DNA of 64,000 nucleotides from Granulicella aggregans (GTDB lineage: Bacteria; Acidobacteriota; Terriglobia; Terriglobales; Acidobacteriaceae), in contig NZ_JACHIP010000004.1 in assembly GCF_014203275.1 (NCBI RefSeq), forward strand, positions 620,001 to 684,000, read 5' to 3'. The notes beneath the pieces are model-generated. The model was given only the letters and a program-made list of their open reading frames with translations. It did not search any database and had not been told where the DNA came from. The position numbers were made by a program, and so were the translations under genes. Positions 37,002 to 46,786 of this stretch are shown here, piece by piece (the stretch's first letter is position 1; every line of letters begins with the position of its first letter).

Positions 37002-38186
37002 TTACCCCGCCATCTCGCCCACATGCCACGCAATCATCCGATCTTCCTCCGCAGGCACCACAAACACAGCCGTCGCAGAAGCGTCCCCACTCACCTTCCT
37101 CAGCCCGCTTGCTTTCGCGCCATTCGCAGTTTTATCCATCACGATCCCAACCCCGCCAAGCTCCGTCAGCACCTCACGCCGAGTAGCCTCATCATGCTCC
37201 CCAATCCCACCCGTAAACACCACGGCGTCCACCCCTCCCATCAGAAATGCGAACCCGCCAAGCGCCTTCCGCACGCTCCGCACAAATACCTCCACCACCA
37301 GCCGCGCCTTCGCATCTCCGCTCGCGGACGCCGCACGCACGGCTTTCATATCGTTCGCCATCCCCGACAGCGCCACCATCCCCGACTTATGATTCAACAT
37401 CGCCTCCAGCTCCGCAGCCGTATCGCCCTTCATCTGCCGCAGCAGATAGATCAGCAGCCCCGGATCGAGATCACCCGGTCGAGTTCCCATCACGACGCCG
37501 CCCGTCGGTGTCAGACCCATCGAGGTATCGACAGACTTGCCATCCACCAACGCCGTCACGCTGCATCCGCTGCCCAGATGCGCAATCACCATCCGCCCCG
37601 GCATCGCCATCCCTGCCTCGCAAATCTGCGCCACCACGGACTCGCAGCTCAGCCCATGAAATCCATACCGCCTAACTCCCTGGTCGCGATACTCCTGGGG
37701 AATCGCGTAAGTCGTCGCGCCCTCCGGCATCGTCTCGTGAAAGACCGTGTCGAAGCACGCATAGTGCCCTACATCCGGCAGCTTCTGCATCATCTCCTCG
37801 ATCATCTCCACGGCCACCGGATCATGCAGCGGAGCAAACGCCCGCGCCTCCCGCAACTGTTGCAGCACCTCTGGCGTGATTTTCTGGTGCCCCTTGAGCT
37901 TCGCCCCCGGATGCACCACTCGATATCCCACCGCCTCCACCTTCGGCAGCCCATCCGCCGAAGTCAGCTCCTCAACCGCGCGAATGGCATCCTCGACCGT
38001 CTTCGGCTCGGCCTTCCGCCCACCCGAAAGGTCCTTGCCCTTCGAATCCTGAAACTTGAACTCTGGCTTCGCTCCAATCCCACTCAACTCACCGGCATAC
38101 ACCTCCACAGGTGTCGACCCACGTTCCACATCATGCATCGAGAACTTGATCGACGAAGACCCGCTATTGATCACCAGCACATGCAT
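37002..38186 (-). CDS. ackA: Acetate kinase
   Basis: 394 residues, family length. Converts acetyl-phosphate and ADP to acetate and ATP. Conserved parts: the phosphate-binding start VLVINSGSSSIKFSM, RRYGFHGLSCE, VIAHLGSGCSVTAL, MGLTPTGGVVMGTRPGDLDPG and the C-terminal FTGGIGEHDEATR. All catalytic segments are present. Paired with the downstream phosphoketolase, it completes a phosphoketolase shunt yielding ATP without glycolysis. No phosphotransacetylase gene is in the window. Confidence 0.97.
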   Translation of the reverse strand: MHVLVINSGSSSIKFSMHDVERGSTPVEVYAGELSGIGAKPEFKFQDSKGKDLSGGRKAEPKTVEDAIRAVEELTSADGLPKVEAVGYRVVHPGAKLKGHQKITPEVLQQLREARAFAPLHDPVAVEMIEEMMQKLPDVGHYACFDTVFHETMPEGATTYAIPQEYRDQGVRRYGFHGLSCESVVAQICEAGMAMPGRMVIAHLGSGCSVTALVDGKSVDTSMGLTPTGGVVMGTRPGDLDPGLLIYLLRQMKGDTAAELEAMLNHKSGMVALSGMANDMKAVRAASASGDAKARLVVEVFVRSVRKALGGFAFLMGGVDAVVFTGGIGEHDEATRREVLTELGGVGIVMDKTANGAKASGLRKVSGDASATAVFVVPAEEDRMIAWHVGEMAG

Positions 38187-38269
38187 CGCGCCACACCTCT
38201 GCCGTCACCCTACCACCGTCGTATTGCTCCATTCGATGCACTCCAGCGCGCCGAGTTAGAATCCGCATC

Positions 38270-38626
38270 ATGCCTGCGCCTGAAACATCCGACTGGCCCG
38301 ACCATCTCGACGCACTCATTGCCGCCCCCGGACACCATCGCCTGCTCTTCGAAAACGATGCCGTCCGCGTCGTAGAGACCATCCTTCCGCCCGGCGAAAG
38401 AACGCCGCTTCATACCCACCGCTGGCCCGGTCCACTGCACCTGATCAGTTGGAGCGACATTCTCCGCCGCGACGCCAGCGGCACTGTCCTTATGGACAGC
38501 CGCACCTCCGGCATCGAACGTGTGGCCGGCGTTGTCACGTGGGGCTCCGCGCTGCAACCTCACACGCTCGAAAACGTAGGCGATGCGACCTTCCGCGCAA
38601 TCACTACCGAGCTCAAACACCTGTAG
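38270..38626 (+). CDS. Small cupin-fold protein
   Basis: 118 residues. The cupin pattern is visible: LPPGERTPLHTHRWPGPLHLI supplies paired histidines for a metal, then GSALQPHTLENVGDATFRAI. One cupin barrel, no additional domain, so it may be a small metal-dependent enzyme or a sensor. It begins 84 bases from the divergent acetate kinase start and is followed by an alpha/beta hydrolase gene 52 bases downstream. No substrate is suggested. Confidence 0.78.
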   Translation: MPAPETSDWPDHLDALIAAPGHHRLLFENDAVRVVETILPPGERTPLHTHRWPGPLHLISWSDILRRDASGTVLMDSRTSGIERVAGVVTWGSALQPHTLENVGDATFRAITTELKHL

Positions 38627-38678
38627 AATCCGAGTCACGCCACAATCTCACCAATCGATCAACGGGAGAGTCGTCACC

Positions 38679-39530
38679 ATGCGCCTGCTGCAACGGATTG
38701 CCCTCAGCACAGTATTCATGCTCTCTACAGCCGCATGTACCGCGGCCCACGCGCAGGAGGCCAAGCCCATCCCCTACGACCATAATCCCGCCGCCGGTAA
38801 GTTCTACGACATCAACGGCTTCAAGATGTACACCGAGGTCTACGGCGAAGGCCCGCCCGTCCTCATGATCCACGGCAACAACGGTGACATGTCTGCCTTC
38901 TTCCGCAACGTCCCGTACTTCGCCAAGCACTATAAGGTCATCCTCGCCGACAGTCGCTCCCAAGGCCGCTCCGTTGATCCCGACCATCCCCTCAACTTCG
39001 AGATGATGGCCGACGACTACGCCGCCCTCCTCGACGTCATGCATATCGACTCCGCCTACGTCCTCGGCTGGAGCGACGGCGGCATCAACGCTCTCCTCCT
39101 CGCCATGCGCCACCCCGAGAAAGTAAAAAAACTAGTCGCCACCGGAGCCAACCTCTGGGTAGGCCCCGACCCCTTCGCCCTTGGTCTATGGGACCAGATG
39201 GAGCACGAATACACCACCGGCCTCACCAAAACCTACACCACGCCCAAAGAAAAGAACGACCGCAAACTCTTCCTCCTCGACTGGTGGGAGCCGCACATCA
39301 CCCTGGCCCAGCTCCACACCATCCAAACCCCATCGCTCATCATGGCCGGCGACCACGACGTGATCTCGCTCCCGCACACCCTGGTCATCTACCAGAACCT
39401 TCCCCACGCCGAGCTATGGATCGTCCCCAACTCTGGCCACCCCACCGTCATCGAGCACGCCGACGAAGTCAACAAAAAGGTAGACGAGTTCTTCACCCAG
39501 CCCTTCAAGGACTTCAAACCCACCGAATAG
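38679..39530 (+). CDS. Exported alpha/beta hydrolase
   Basis: 283 residues. An N-terminal signal (MRLLQRIALSTVFMLSTAAC..AHAQ; the LSTAAC segment also resembles a lipobox) is followed by an alpha/beta-hydrolase core. The oxyanion region is VLMIHGNNGDMS, the nucleophile elbow YVLGWSDGGINALLLA, the acid Asp in MAGDHDVI and His in NSGHPTVIEH. It is likely a periplasmic esterase or haloperoxidase-like enzyme. GGGAGAG precedes the ATG at 38679; earlier in-frame codons overlap the cupin gene and lack a signal peptide. Confidence 0.87.
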   Translation: MRLLQRIALSTVFMLSTAACTAAHAQEAKPIPYDHNPAAGKFYDINGFKMYTEVYGEGPPVLMIHGNNGDMSAFFRNVPYFAKHYKVILADSRSQGRSVDPDHPLNFEMMADDYAALLDVMHIDSAYVLGWSDGGINALLLAMRHPEKVKKLVATGANLWVGPDPFALGLWDQMEHEYTTGLTKTYTTPKEKNDRKLFLLDWWEPHITLAQLHTIQTPSLIMAGDHDVISLPHTLVIYQNLPHAELWIVPNSGHPTVIEHADEVNKKVDEFFTQPFKDFKPTE

Positions 39531-39755
39531 AAGTGTCCGCTCCTAGGGACCGGTACGACGTTCACAGCAATAGCCACAGACGTCATGAAATCAAAGAATA
39601 AATAGTCGAGCGGATTGGGAATAACCGCGTCTATCCGGTTAGAGGCCGACTGTGTGGCGCGCCCTCTCCTGTCGTTACAGGTCTCGCTCCTTGAAGCAAG
39701 TCATAACGAAAAAATTGCACTGTTCCACATAACGGTCGAGCCTTAGACAAGAGCG

Positions 39756-41102
39756 ATGGACATGGACATTACAGAACCACTTGTACCTATGGTTGGACAC
39801 GTTAAAGTGCCCCAAGCAAAGCCTCCTGCCAACCAAAGCGGCGACGCTGGACCAGCGCCTACGTGCCCGACCTACGCGGGAGCTTTCAAGTGTATCGGCG
39901 CGAGCTGTGAAGATGATTGCTGTCATACCTGGACCATCCCTCTGGATAAAAACACTTACCGCCTGTATCAAAACTTCCCAGTTGAAAAGCTAGGATCGGT
40001 AGTAGCGGAATATGTGTCCGTCAAGACCGCAGAGACCCATGACAATCTTTTCGCTCAGATCACGCGTAATGACTCTGGGGCGTGTCCGTTCTATACTTCC
40101 GGCCGTTTGTGCGGCATCCAGGAGGAATATGGCCCGCAGCTCCTATCGGCAACTTGTTCGATCTATCCTCGCGTGTTGAATTTGGTAGACAGCAGACTGG
40201 AAGGTTCACTTTCTTTATCTTGCCCGCAAGCGGCGCGTGACGTTTTGCTCGTCCCACACTCAACACAAGTCGTATCGGACCTCCTATCTGGCGCTTTTCG
40301 AACAGACAACTATTTCACTCTGACAAGCAATGAGGCTAGCTACGGTCACAAGCCTTACTCAGCGTTCCACGATGTGCGCCGATGCATGATCGCGCTTGTG
40401 ACAGATCGCTCACGCCCTGTATGGGAACGGCTCTTGCTCATCGGCTCTCTTTGCAAGCAGCTCGACGAAATCCCCACCGACGGCGCCCTCTCGAAAGTGT
40501 TCGCGATTTTAGTCGACTATCACCGTGTTGTCGGAACCGAGCGGGGGTGTTCGGAAACGGAGAACCTACCGACAGATCTTGCTCTCAAGCTACGGGTTCT
40601 CTTCAAGTTCGTGTCCGAGCGCGCTCAGGACAAAACATGTGGCACCCGGTTTCTCGATACCTATTGGGACTTTGTTGAAGGCATTGGATCGTCGGAGGGT
40701 GCCAAGCCAGGTGAAGACGTCGAACGGATGCGTCACGCAGAGGAGTTCTACCACCGTCCCTTCTTCGAGGCACGTCCTTACATCTTTGAAAATTACCTCC
40801 TGAACCATATGTTTAAAACGCTGTTCCCCTTCGGACGTGCAAGGAGTGCAGACTTCGTTGCCCGCTCGATCTTCGACGAATACATTCTCATGGCGACTCA
40901 GTTCGCGATCATCAATGGCTTGCTTATTGGAATCGCCGGACACTTCAAAGAGGGGTTCTCAGAAGAACATGTCGTCAAGACAATCCAGTCGTTCGCAAGA
41001 GAGCTTGACCATGACCCGACGGCACTGGACTCGATGATCGAGTTCATGCAGAAAACCAATCTCGGGAATCTCGTTGGAATATCCATCTTGCTGAAGAACT
41101 GA
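39756..41102 (+). CDS. FliB-like lysine N-methylase family protein
   Basis: 448 residues. The N-terminal cysteine cluster CIGASCEDDCCHTWTIPLD, then CPFYTSGRLCGIQ, TCSIYPRVLNLV and LSCPQAARDVLL, plus the later YIFENYLLNHMFKTLFPFG, match the flagellin lysine-N-methylase (FliB) family. Family members methylate lysines of flagellin in Salmonella, but relatives occur away from flagellar genes. No flagellar gene is in this window, so the target is unknown. The base composition is richer in A/T than the flanking genes, suggesting acquisition. In-frame ATGs at 39756 and 39762 are equivalent. Confidence 0.8.
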   Translation: MDMDITEPLVPMVGHVKVPQAKPPANQSGDAGPAPTCPTYAGAFKCIGASCEDDCCHTWTIPLDKNTYRLYQNFPVEKLGSVVAEYVSVKTAETHDNLFAQITRNDSGACPFYTSGRLCGIQEEYGPQLLSATCSIYPRVLNLVDSRLEGSLSLSCPQAARDVLLVPHSTQVVSDLLSGAFRTDNYFTLTSNEASYGHKPYSAFHDVRRCMIALVTDRSRPVWERLLLIGSLCKQLDEIPTDGALSKVFAILVDYHRVVGTERGCSETENLPTDLALKLRVLFKFVSERAQDKTCGTRFLDTYWDFVEGIGSSEGAKPGEDVERMRHAEEFYHRPFFEARPYIFENYLLNHMFKTLFPFGRARSADFVARSIFDEYILMATQFAIINGLLIGIAGHFKEGFSEEHVVKTIQSFARELDHDPTALDSMIEFMQKTNLGNLVGISILLKN

Positions 41103-41397
41103 CCGATCTATGATCGGAGGCTGAAGTGACCCGAAGATGTCAGGAAGTCATATCACAAGTCGAAGCCCAGATAGAGTCTTTGCTTCACCCTCTGAAGAAT
41201 GTCCCTATTCCTCATGGAATGAATGAACGTGTGATAGCGAACTGTCAAAGCGGATACCAGTCGTCCCACGACGCTCCCGGGCTCCGCTTAGCACTACGGC
41301 GTTTCGTGAAGCTTAGCCGCTAGTGAAGTCAGCACGGCACTGGATGGCAACCCTGTAATCGGTAAGATACCTAAGATTGATTTTGAATGATGGAGCT

Positions 41398-41985
41398 ATG
41401 AGCAAGAACAAACATCTGTGTCCCTGTGGGAGCGGAAAGCGCGCGAAGCTTTGCTGCGGAGCTAACGCCGTGCCTACAAAATTCGTCCTCGCCAGTAGCG
41501 AAAAGCTGGAGTTGCGTGAGGCTGCGGAGGCGCTCGCAGCCAAGGGCAAGCATCAAGAGGCCAGTGAGATATTGGAACGTCTCGTGAAAATTAGTCCGCA
41601 GAATCCATTGATCTGGAATGATCTCGGCATTCAGTACGAAGCGGCGGGAAGAACGGAAGAAGCGTTCTCCGCATTGCGGCGAGGACATCAAGCAGATTCT
41701 ACCTATCCCCCCATTTGGTATAACCTCGGCAAGTTCACCCTGGACCGCTTCATTCGGCTTTATCAGAGCGGGGAAATGACCGAAGTCCATAAGGAAGAGT
41801 TATTGAAAAGGGCCATTCAATTTCTCGACGGCAATCTCGACCGGGATCCGGAGAACGCTGACGCTCACTACAACCTCGCTATCGCTTACGCCTTCTGCAA
41901 AGATGAACATCGCGCGAAAGCGCATATGGCAGTGGCGGTCCGGCTGGGAAGTAAATATGAGGTCCCCAGCGACTGGCTGTTGTAA
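41398..41985 (+). CDS. SEC-C motif protein with TPR repeats
   Basis: 195 residues from ATG at 41398. The N-terminal CPCGSGKRAKLCCG is a SEC-C zinc-binding motif as found at the end of SecA and in many accessory proteins. The remainder has TPR spacing: ASEILERLVKISPQNPLIW, GIQYEAAGRTEEAFSALR and DPENADAHYNLAIAYAFCKD. Soluble. Probably an adaptor binding a protein partner through zinc and TPRs. Codon choice is A/T-richer than in glmS downstream, like the FliB-like gene upstream; both may belong to one acquired segment. Confidence 0.85.
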   Translation: MSKNKHLCPCGSGKRAKLCCGANAVPTKFVLASSEKLELREAAEALAAKGKHQEASEILERLVKISPQNPLIWNDLGIQYEAAGRTEEAFSALRRGHQADSTYPPIWYNLGKFTLDRFIRLYQSGEMTEVHKEELLKRAIQFLDGNLDRDPENADAHYNLAIAYAFCKDEHRAKAHMAVAVRLGSKYEVPSDWLL

Positions 41986-42104
41986 CAATAAGCGGGATAT
42001 CATCCCGCTTTGGCCGAAGTGGTCGGCGGTAAGCTGCGATCTTAACCTGAGACACCACCCGACAGCCCCTACCCCCTATCCCCCAAACCCTATACCCTGT
42101 CCTT

Positions 42105-44051
42105 ATGTGCGGAATCGTCGGTTACATCGGCCCCAAGTCAGTCGTCCCTACCATCATTGAAGGCCTTCGCCGCCTCGAGTACCGCGGCTACGACTCCGCC
42201 GGCATCGCCGTCGCCGGAGGCCCGAACGGCCTCGAACTCCGCCGCGCCCCCGGTAAGCTCCGTAATCTCGAAGCCGTCATCGCCAACTCCCCGGTAGACG
42301 GCACCTTTGGCATCGGCCACACTCGCTGGGCCACCCACGGCCGGCCTACAGAAGAGAACGCCCACCCCCACCGCGACGGCTCCGGCACCCTGGTCGTCGT
42401 CCACAACGGCATCGTAGAAAACTACCTGACGCTCAAGCAGGCCCTCATCGCCAAGGGCCACAAGTTCTTCTCCGAGACCGACACCGAGATCATCGCCCAC
42501 CTCATCGAAGACGAGATCGAGCTCGCCAGCGGCATCACCCTCAAGCCCGGCGAACGCACCCACCGCGCCGACATCGCTGAGGCCGTCGTCCACGCCCCCA
42601 CCACCAGCGCCATCCCGCTCGAAGAGGCCGTCCGCCGCGCTGTCAAGCGCATCACCGGAGCCTTCGCCATCGGTGTCCTCTCCGCCCACGAGCCCAACAA
42701 GCTCGTCGCCGCCCGCATGGGCCCGCCCGCCGTCATCGGCCTCGGAGACGGCGAATTCTTCCTCGCCTCCGACGTCCCCGGCATCCTCCACCACACCCGC
42801 AACATCCACTTCCTCGCCGACGGTGAAGTCGCCATCCTCACCACCTCCGGCGTCACCCTCACCGACTTCAACGCCGCTCCTCTGCCCCTAAAACCCCAAC
42901 GCATCCTCTGGGACCCGATCCAGGCCGAAAAGGCCGGCTACAAGCACTTCATGCTCAAGGAGATCAACGAGCAGCCCCGCGCCATCCGCGACACCACGCT
43001 AGGCCGCGTTTCCTTAGACACGGGTCAAGTTTTTCTTCAGGAAATGCAGATCACCCCCGAAGACTTCCGCACCGCCTCGCAGATCACCATCGCCGCCTGC
43101 GGAACTAGTTGGCACGCCGGCCTCGCCGGCAAGTTCATGATCGAGCGCCTCGCCCGCCTCCCCGTCGAGGTCGACTACGCCAGCGAGTACCGCTACCGCG
43201 ACCCCATCGCCGACCCCCGCGCCATCGGCCTCCTCATCACCCAGTCCGGCGAGACCGCCGACACCATCGCCGCCCAGCGCGAACTCATCGCCAAAGGTTC
43301 GAAGACCCTCGCCATCTGCAACGTCGTCGGAGCCGCCGTCACCCGCGAAGCCCAGGGCACCATCACCACCAACGCCGGCCCGGAGATCGGCGTCGCCTCC
43401 ACCAAGGCCTTCACCGCCCAGCTCACCGCCCTCTTCGTCTTCGCCCTCTACCTCGCCCAGCTTCGCGGCACCATCACGCAGGAAGAGTCCATCCACCTCG
43501 TCACCGAACTCTCGAAAGTCCCCGGCAAGATCGAAGAGATACTGCGCTCTGTAGACGACCAATGCTGCCAACTAGCCAAGTCTTTCAGCACCGCCCGCGA
43601 CTTCCTCTTCCTCGGCCGCGGCATCCACTACCCCATCGCCCTCGAAGGCGCCCTCAAGCTCAAGGAGATCTCCTACATCCACGCCGAAGGCTACCCGGCA
43701 GGCGAGATGAAGCACGGCCCCAACGCCCTCATCGACGAGACCCTCCCCTGCGTCTGCATCGCCACCAAAGACCCTTCAGACGCCTCCTCTGTCCTGAAGT
43801 ACGAAAAGACCCTCTCGAACATCCAGGAGGTCACCGCCCGCTCCGGCCGCGTGATCGCCATAGCCATCGAGGGCGACGAGCACATCGCCCAACTGGTCGA
43901 ACACGTCATCTACATCCCCCAGGCCCCGGAGCTCTTACTCCCGGTCCTCGAAGTAGTCCCCCTGCAACTCCTCGCCTACCACATAGCCGTAAGGCGCGGC
44001 TGCGATGTGGATCAGCCAAGGAATCTGGCAAAGAGCGTGACCGTAGAATAA
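42105..44051 (+). CDS. glmS: Glutamine-fructose-6-phosphate aminotransferase
   Basis: 648 residues, housekeeping enzyme making glucosamine-6-phosphate for peptidoglycan and LPS. N-terminal glutaminase starts with the nucleophile Cys2 ([12 protein letters not shown]) and has [20 protein letters not shown] somewhat long linker (about 140-170) is followed by two SIS isomerase domains: [20 protein letters not shown] and [21 protein letters not shown]. The C-terminal [14 protein letters not shown] is the strictly conserved end. High GC and codon bias contrast with the accessory genes on each side. No glmS ribozyme is recognisable upstream. Confidence 0.97.
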   Translation: MCGIVGYIGPKSVVPTIIEGLRRLEYRGYDSAGIAVAGGPNGLELRRAPGKLRNLEAVIANSPVDGTFGIGHTRWATHGRPTEENAHPHRDGSGTLVVVHNGIVENYLTLKQALIAKGHKFFSETDTEIIAHLIEDEIELASGITLKPGERTHRADIAEAVVHAPTTSAIPLEEAVRRAVKRITGAFAIGVLSAHEPNKLVAARMGPPAVIGLGDGEFFLASDVPGILHHTRNIHFLADGEVAILTTSGVTLTDFNAAPLPLKPQRILWDPIQAEKAGYKHFMLKEINEQPRAIRDTTLGRVSLDTGQVFLQEMQITPEDFRTASQITIAACGTSWHAGLAGKFMIERLARLPVEVDYASEYRYRDPIADPRAIGLLITQSGETADTIAAQRELIAKGSKTLAICNVVGAAVTREAQGTITTNAGPEIGVASTKAFTAQLTALFVFALYLAQLRGTITQEESIHLVTELSKVPGKIEEILRSVDDQCCQLAKSFSTARDFLFLGRGIHYPIALEGALKLKEISYIHAEGYPAGEMKHGPNALIDETLPCVCIATKDPSDASSVLKYEKTLSNIQEVTARSGRVIAIAIEGDEHIAQLVEHVIYIPQAPELLLPVLEVVPLQLLAYHIAVRRGCDVDQPRNLAKSVTVE

Positions 44052-44111
44052 GTTCGGTATAAACAGTCCTATACGATTCAATCGTAGGTATCCTGCACAC
44101 ATAGAGCAGCC

Positions 44112-44933
44112 ATGGAAACCAGAAATTGGACTCACGTCGAGACATCGGATGGCGTCAGAACCCTTCGCTTAGAAGGTTGGAAGCACTTCTCTGATCTCAT
44201 AGAGACGGAGATCTTAGCAGCTGCAAGGCTTCCGGGCCATTCATTTATTTGGCGCGGCCAGCGCCGGTCTGATTGGCCACTGAGTTCCACAATCGATAGG
44301 CTCTTCGGTAGATTGGGATTTTTAGCAGCAGGCCCAGAAGCACTCGAGGAAAAGTCCAAGACGCAATTAGATGCTTTCCGGTATGCTGCTCGAGGTCGTC
44401 GTGGTACGAGCCCGACAAAGCTATCTGAAAACGAATTGTGGGCTCTCGGCCAGCACTTTGGATTAGCGACGCCGCTACTCGATTGGACTCGTTCACCTTT
44501 CGCAGCCGCCTATTTCGCTTTTGAAGAATTGGCGTCAGATCCTACCGCATTCAGAACGGTATACGCATTGAATAAGGCAGCTGTGCTTTCTGCTGGGGAG
44601 CAGATAAATAATGGGCCGAGCGTTGAGAAAGGAAGACCGCAACTAATAGAGATCGTCGATCCGCTCTACGATGAGAACCAGCGTTTAGTAAGCCAAGGGG
44701 GGTGCTTCACGAGAGCACCGATTGGCACATCAATTGAACAATGGGTTGCGAACTTCTTCGAAAACTCAAACGAATCGGTTCTGATCAAGATTGAGATTCC
44801 TGATGCGGGCAGGCTGGACTGCTTGCGAACGCTGAATCTAATGAATATCAATCATTTGTCTCTCTTTCCCGATCTCATCGGAGCATCACGGTTTACAAAT
44901 CTTAGGTTTGAGTTAGAGGGTGACGATGAGTAG
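44112..44933 (+). CDS. FRG-domain protein
   Basis: 273 residues. The FRG domain signature is clear: FIWRGQRRSDWPLSSTIDR, later WALGQHFGLATPLLDWTRSPF and AAYFAFEEL. FRG domains occur in phage and defence-linked bacterial proteins; their biochemical activity is unsettled, and ADP-ribosyl- or nucleotide-related roles have been proposed. The gene overlaps the next by eight bases, so they are co-translated. Low GC relative to glmS suggests horizontal transfer. The start is ATG at 44112; no other candidate fits. Confidence 0.88.
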   Translation: METRNWTHVETSDGVRTLRLEGWKHFSDLIETEILAAARLPGHSFIWRGQRRSDWPLSSTIDRLFGRLGFLAAGPEALEEKSKTQLDAFRYAARGRRGTSPTKLSENELWALGQHFGLATPLLDWTRSPFAAAYFAFEELASDPTAFRTVYALNKAAVLSAGEQINNGPSVEKGRPQLIEIVDPLYDENQRLVSQGGCFTRAPIGTSIEQWVANFFENSNESVLIKIEIPDAGRLDCLRTLNLMNINHLSLFPDLIGASRFTNLRFELEGDDE

Positions 44934-46020
44934 CCGACCTGTTTATGTGCCGATTCTGAAAGGGAAAGAAGGCGAATTTGCGGCTCTTGAGGAACTCGCA
45001 GGAGATGTCAGAACCGCATTGATGCCTGTTATAGAAACACCCGCTATTCCCTTCGATCACGCAGTAGGTAAGCCGGCCAAGAGCCTTACGGAGCATGTTT
45101 CCGGTATTCCAGATCGCCTCAAACGGTCGTGCGGCCGCAGACCGTTTTTCCTAGATTTGTCGTCGCTTGACAACGGTGTTCGTCTGGATCATGGAGGGAA
45201 TGTGTCGGCGGGCATTTTGAGCGGATGCAGTAACGCAGAACTGGACGTTGTGCCAGTGATTTTGACGAGCAGCACTCAAGAGCATCTGACAGCTGTCGCA
45301 AATCATCACCTCAGCACGGGAAGCGCGTTGGCCGTCCGACTGGTTGTCGAGGATTTTCGGGAAGAAGTTGAAACAGATTCTGAGGTAGATCGGATAATCG
45401 CAAGATTGGGCCTACCCGAAGCTACTTCTGCGGATTTGATTATTGATCTCAAGGACCTGGGATCGGATCTTGGCCGGGCGACTCTTATAGCCAGGTCGAT
45501 TCTTTCTATGATTCCTCGAAAGCACGAGTGGCGTAATATTATTCTTGCCGCTGCCTCGTTCCCCGAAGACCTGAGTGATGTAAATGCTGAGTCGACTAGC
45601 CTCTTACCTCGACTCGAATGGCAACTGTGGAAAGCTCTGCAACGCAAGCCAGCTAGCTTGCCGAGGCGCGATCTTATCTTCGGTGATTACTCCATCGCGC
45701 ATCCTGTAACTAAGGAGCTTGATCCTAGAAAAATGCGGATGAGCGCTAGCATCCGGTATACAACTGCGGACGACTGGCTGATTTTAAAAGCGAGGAATGT
45801 TCGTCAATACGGCTTTGATCAATATTTCGAACTCTGTCGACTCCTAACCGAACGCCCGGAATATGCCGGTCGTGACTTCAGCTGGGGAGATCGATACATC
45901 TCAGATTGCGTGGAAGGTACACAAGGGCCGGGGAATGCTACGACATGGAGGAAAGTGGGTGTAAATCACCATCTAACTCTTGTTTTGGAGCAGATCGCCA
46001 ACTCGCACCGCGAGCCTTAA
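44926..46020 (+). CDS. Beta-family (T4 beta-protein/sce7725-like) protein
   Basis: 364 residues. The opening SSRPVYVPILKGKEGEFAALEEL, LMPVIETPAI, FFLDLSSLDNG and the later IFGDYSIAHP and IRYTTADDWLILKARN are the landmarks of the Beta_protein family, which often pairs with sce7726-type genes. It is soluble; the fold probably resembles a TIM-like barrel (inference). ATG at 44926 overlaps the FRG gene stop; GTG at 44920 is an alternative. Its 3' end overlaps the convergent nuclease-like gene by 83 bases. Its biochemical activity is unknown to me. Confidence 0.82.
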   Translation: MSSRPVYVPILKGKEGEFAALEELAGDVRTALMPVIETPAIPFDHAVGKPAKSLTEHVSGIPDRLKRSCGRRPFFLDLSSLDNGVRLDHGGNVSAGILSGCSNAELDVVPVILTSSTQEHLTAVANHHLSTGSALAVRLVVEDFREEVETDSEVDRIIARLGLPEATSADLIIDLKDLGSDLGRATLIARSILSMIPRKHEWRNIILAAASFPEDLSDVNAESTSLLPRLEWQLWKALQRKPASLPRRDLIFGDYSIAHPVTKELDPRKMRMSASIRYTTADDWLILKARNVRQYGFDQYFELCRLLTERPEYAGRDFSWGDRYISDCVEGTQGPGNATTWRKVGVNHHLTLVLEQIANSHREP

Positions 46021-46555
46021 GCGTTTTTCTTACTAGGTCGCTAAGCTCCTCAAGCGTGGCGTTAGCAGCTAACTTATCCCAGAGCTGCTGGCGAGACTTG
46101 CTCTTCAATCCCGAATCCATCCGGCGCTCCACCAGGAATTGAAGAACTTCATCGCGCCACAGGAACTGGGCTAATGCAAGTGCCGAGAGTTGAGGATTCG
46201 GGCGAGCCGCGCGTTTGTTCGTCAGAGTCATAACTTGTCCCTTCTGCGACGCAACCCAAATTCCCCACCAAGGTGGAATTATGGTTTTAAGCTCGGCAAG
46301 ATGTTTCTTAGCTGCAACGACAGTGACGAACTCTAAGGCCTGACTGTATGCGCCGAGTTGGGCTGGGAGCCTATCTAGGGTGTCACGTTCGCTCTTAAGT
46401 TCGTAGCCGTGCACACTTCCGTTGATAACAGCGATATCGATTCGAGCCAGTCCTTGACATAGCCCAACTTCCTCAACGACCAAGGTGTCGGGATCTGAGC
46501 CATGGATGCGTTGCATCTCAGCCAGCACCGCACGCCTTACGTCTATATCCCGCAT
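45938..46555 (-). CDS. sce7726-family, PD-(D/E)XK nuclease-like protein
   Basis: 205 residues. The N-terminal half carries E28/E29 in LVVEEVGL, D40 in RIDIAVING and E52-x-K54 in GYELKSERDTLDRL, the spacing of a PD-(D/E)XK nuclease core, followed by QLGAYSQALEFVTVV and PPWWGIWVA. This matches sce7726-family proteins. The C-terminal helical part (about 125-205) is unassigned. The gene faces the beta-family gene tail to tail and overlaps it by 83 bases, an unusually long convergent overlap that links the genes physically. Likely a DNA or RNA nuclease effector of the FRG/beta trio; activity is inferred from motif only. Confidence 0.82.
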   Translation of the reverse strand: MRDIDVRRAVLAEMQRIHGSDPDTLVVEEVGLCQGLARIDIAVINGSVHGYELKSERDTLDRLPAQLGAYSQALEFVTVVAAKKHLAELKTIIPPWWGIWVASQKGQVMTLTNKRAARPNPQLSALALAQFLWRDEVLQFLVERRMDSGLKSKSRQQLWDKLAANATLEELSDLVRKTLKARGASWRSAPKQELDGDLHPLSSMS

Positions 46556-46786
46556 AGCCCATCGTACTATTTCTAACTACGTAAAGGCGAAAGCTGACGA
46601 AGGGGACTCTCGGAGGTACTCGCGAGAATTCGCTGCCGCAACAATCAAAATCCTCCCCTTCTTCGCTGCCTTCGCCCGAGGTCTGATCTCGATCACGACA
46701 TCATGCGCCGCGCGGTAGCGAAGTGCATCGGCCGCTCCACCGAAAACCCTTCCAACTTGTAGCGCTTCAAAGCCGAAATCTTCGGA

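Noticed and set aside
41126..41323. Short GTG-initiated frame of 65 codons
   Set aside because: No ribosome-binding site, no recognisable feature and no partner; kept as non-coding.
42000..42104. glmS ribozyme
   Set aside because: The region upstream of glmS is too short and shows no ribozyme-like conserved core.
46575..46786. Open frame continuing about 65 codons past the stop of the DUF2442-like gene
   Set aside because: It has no start codon and no recognised motif; it may be a decayed partner gene but this cannot be shown from sequence alone.
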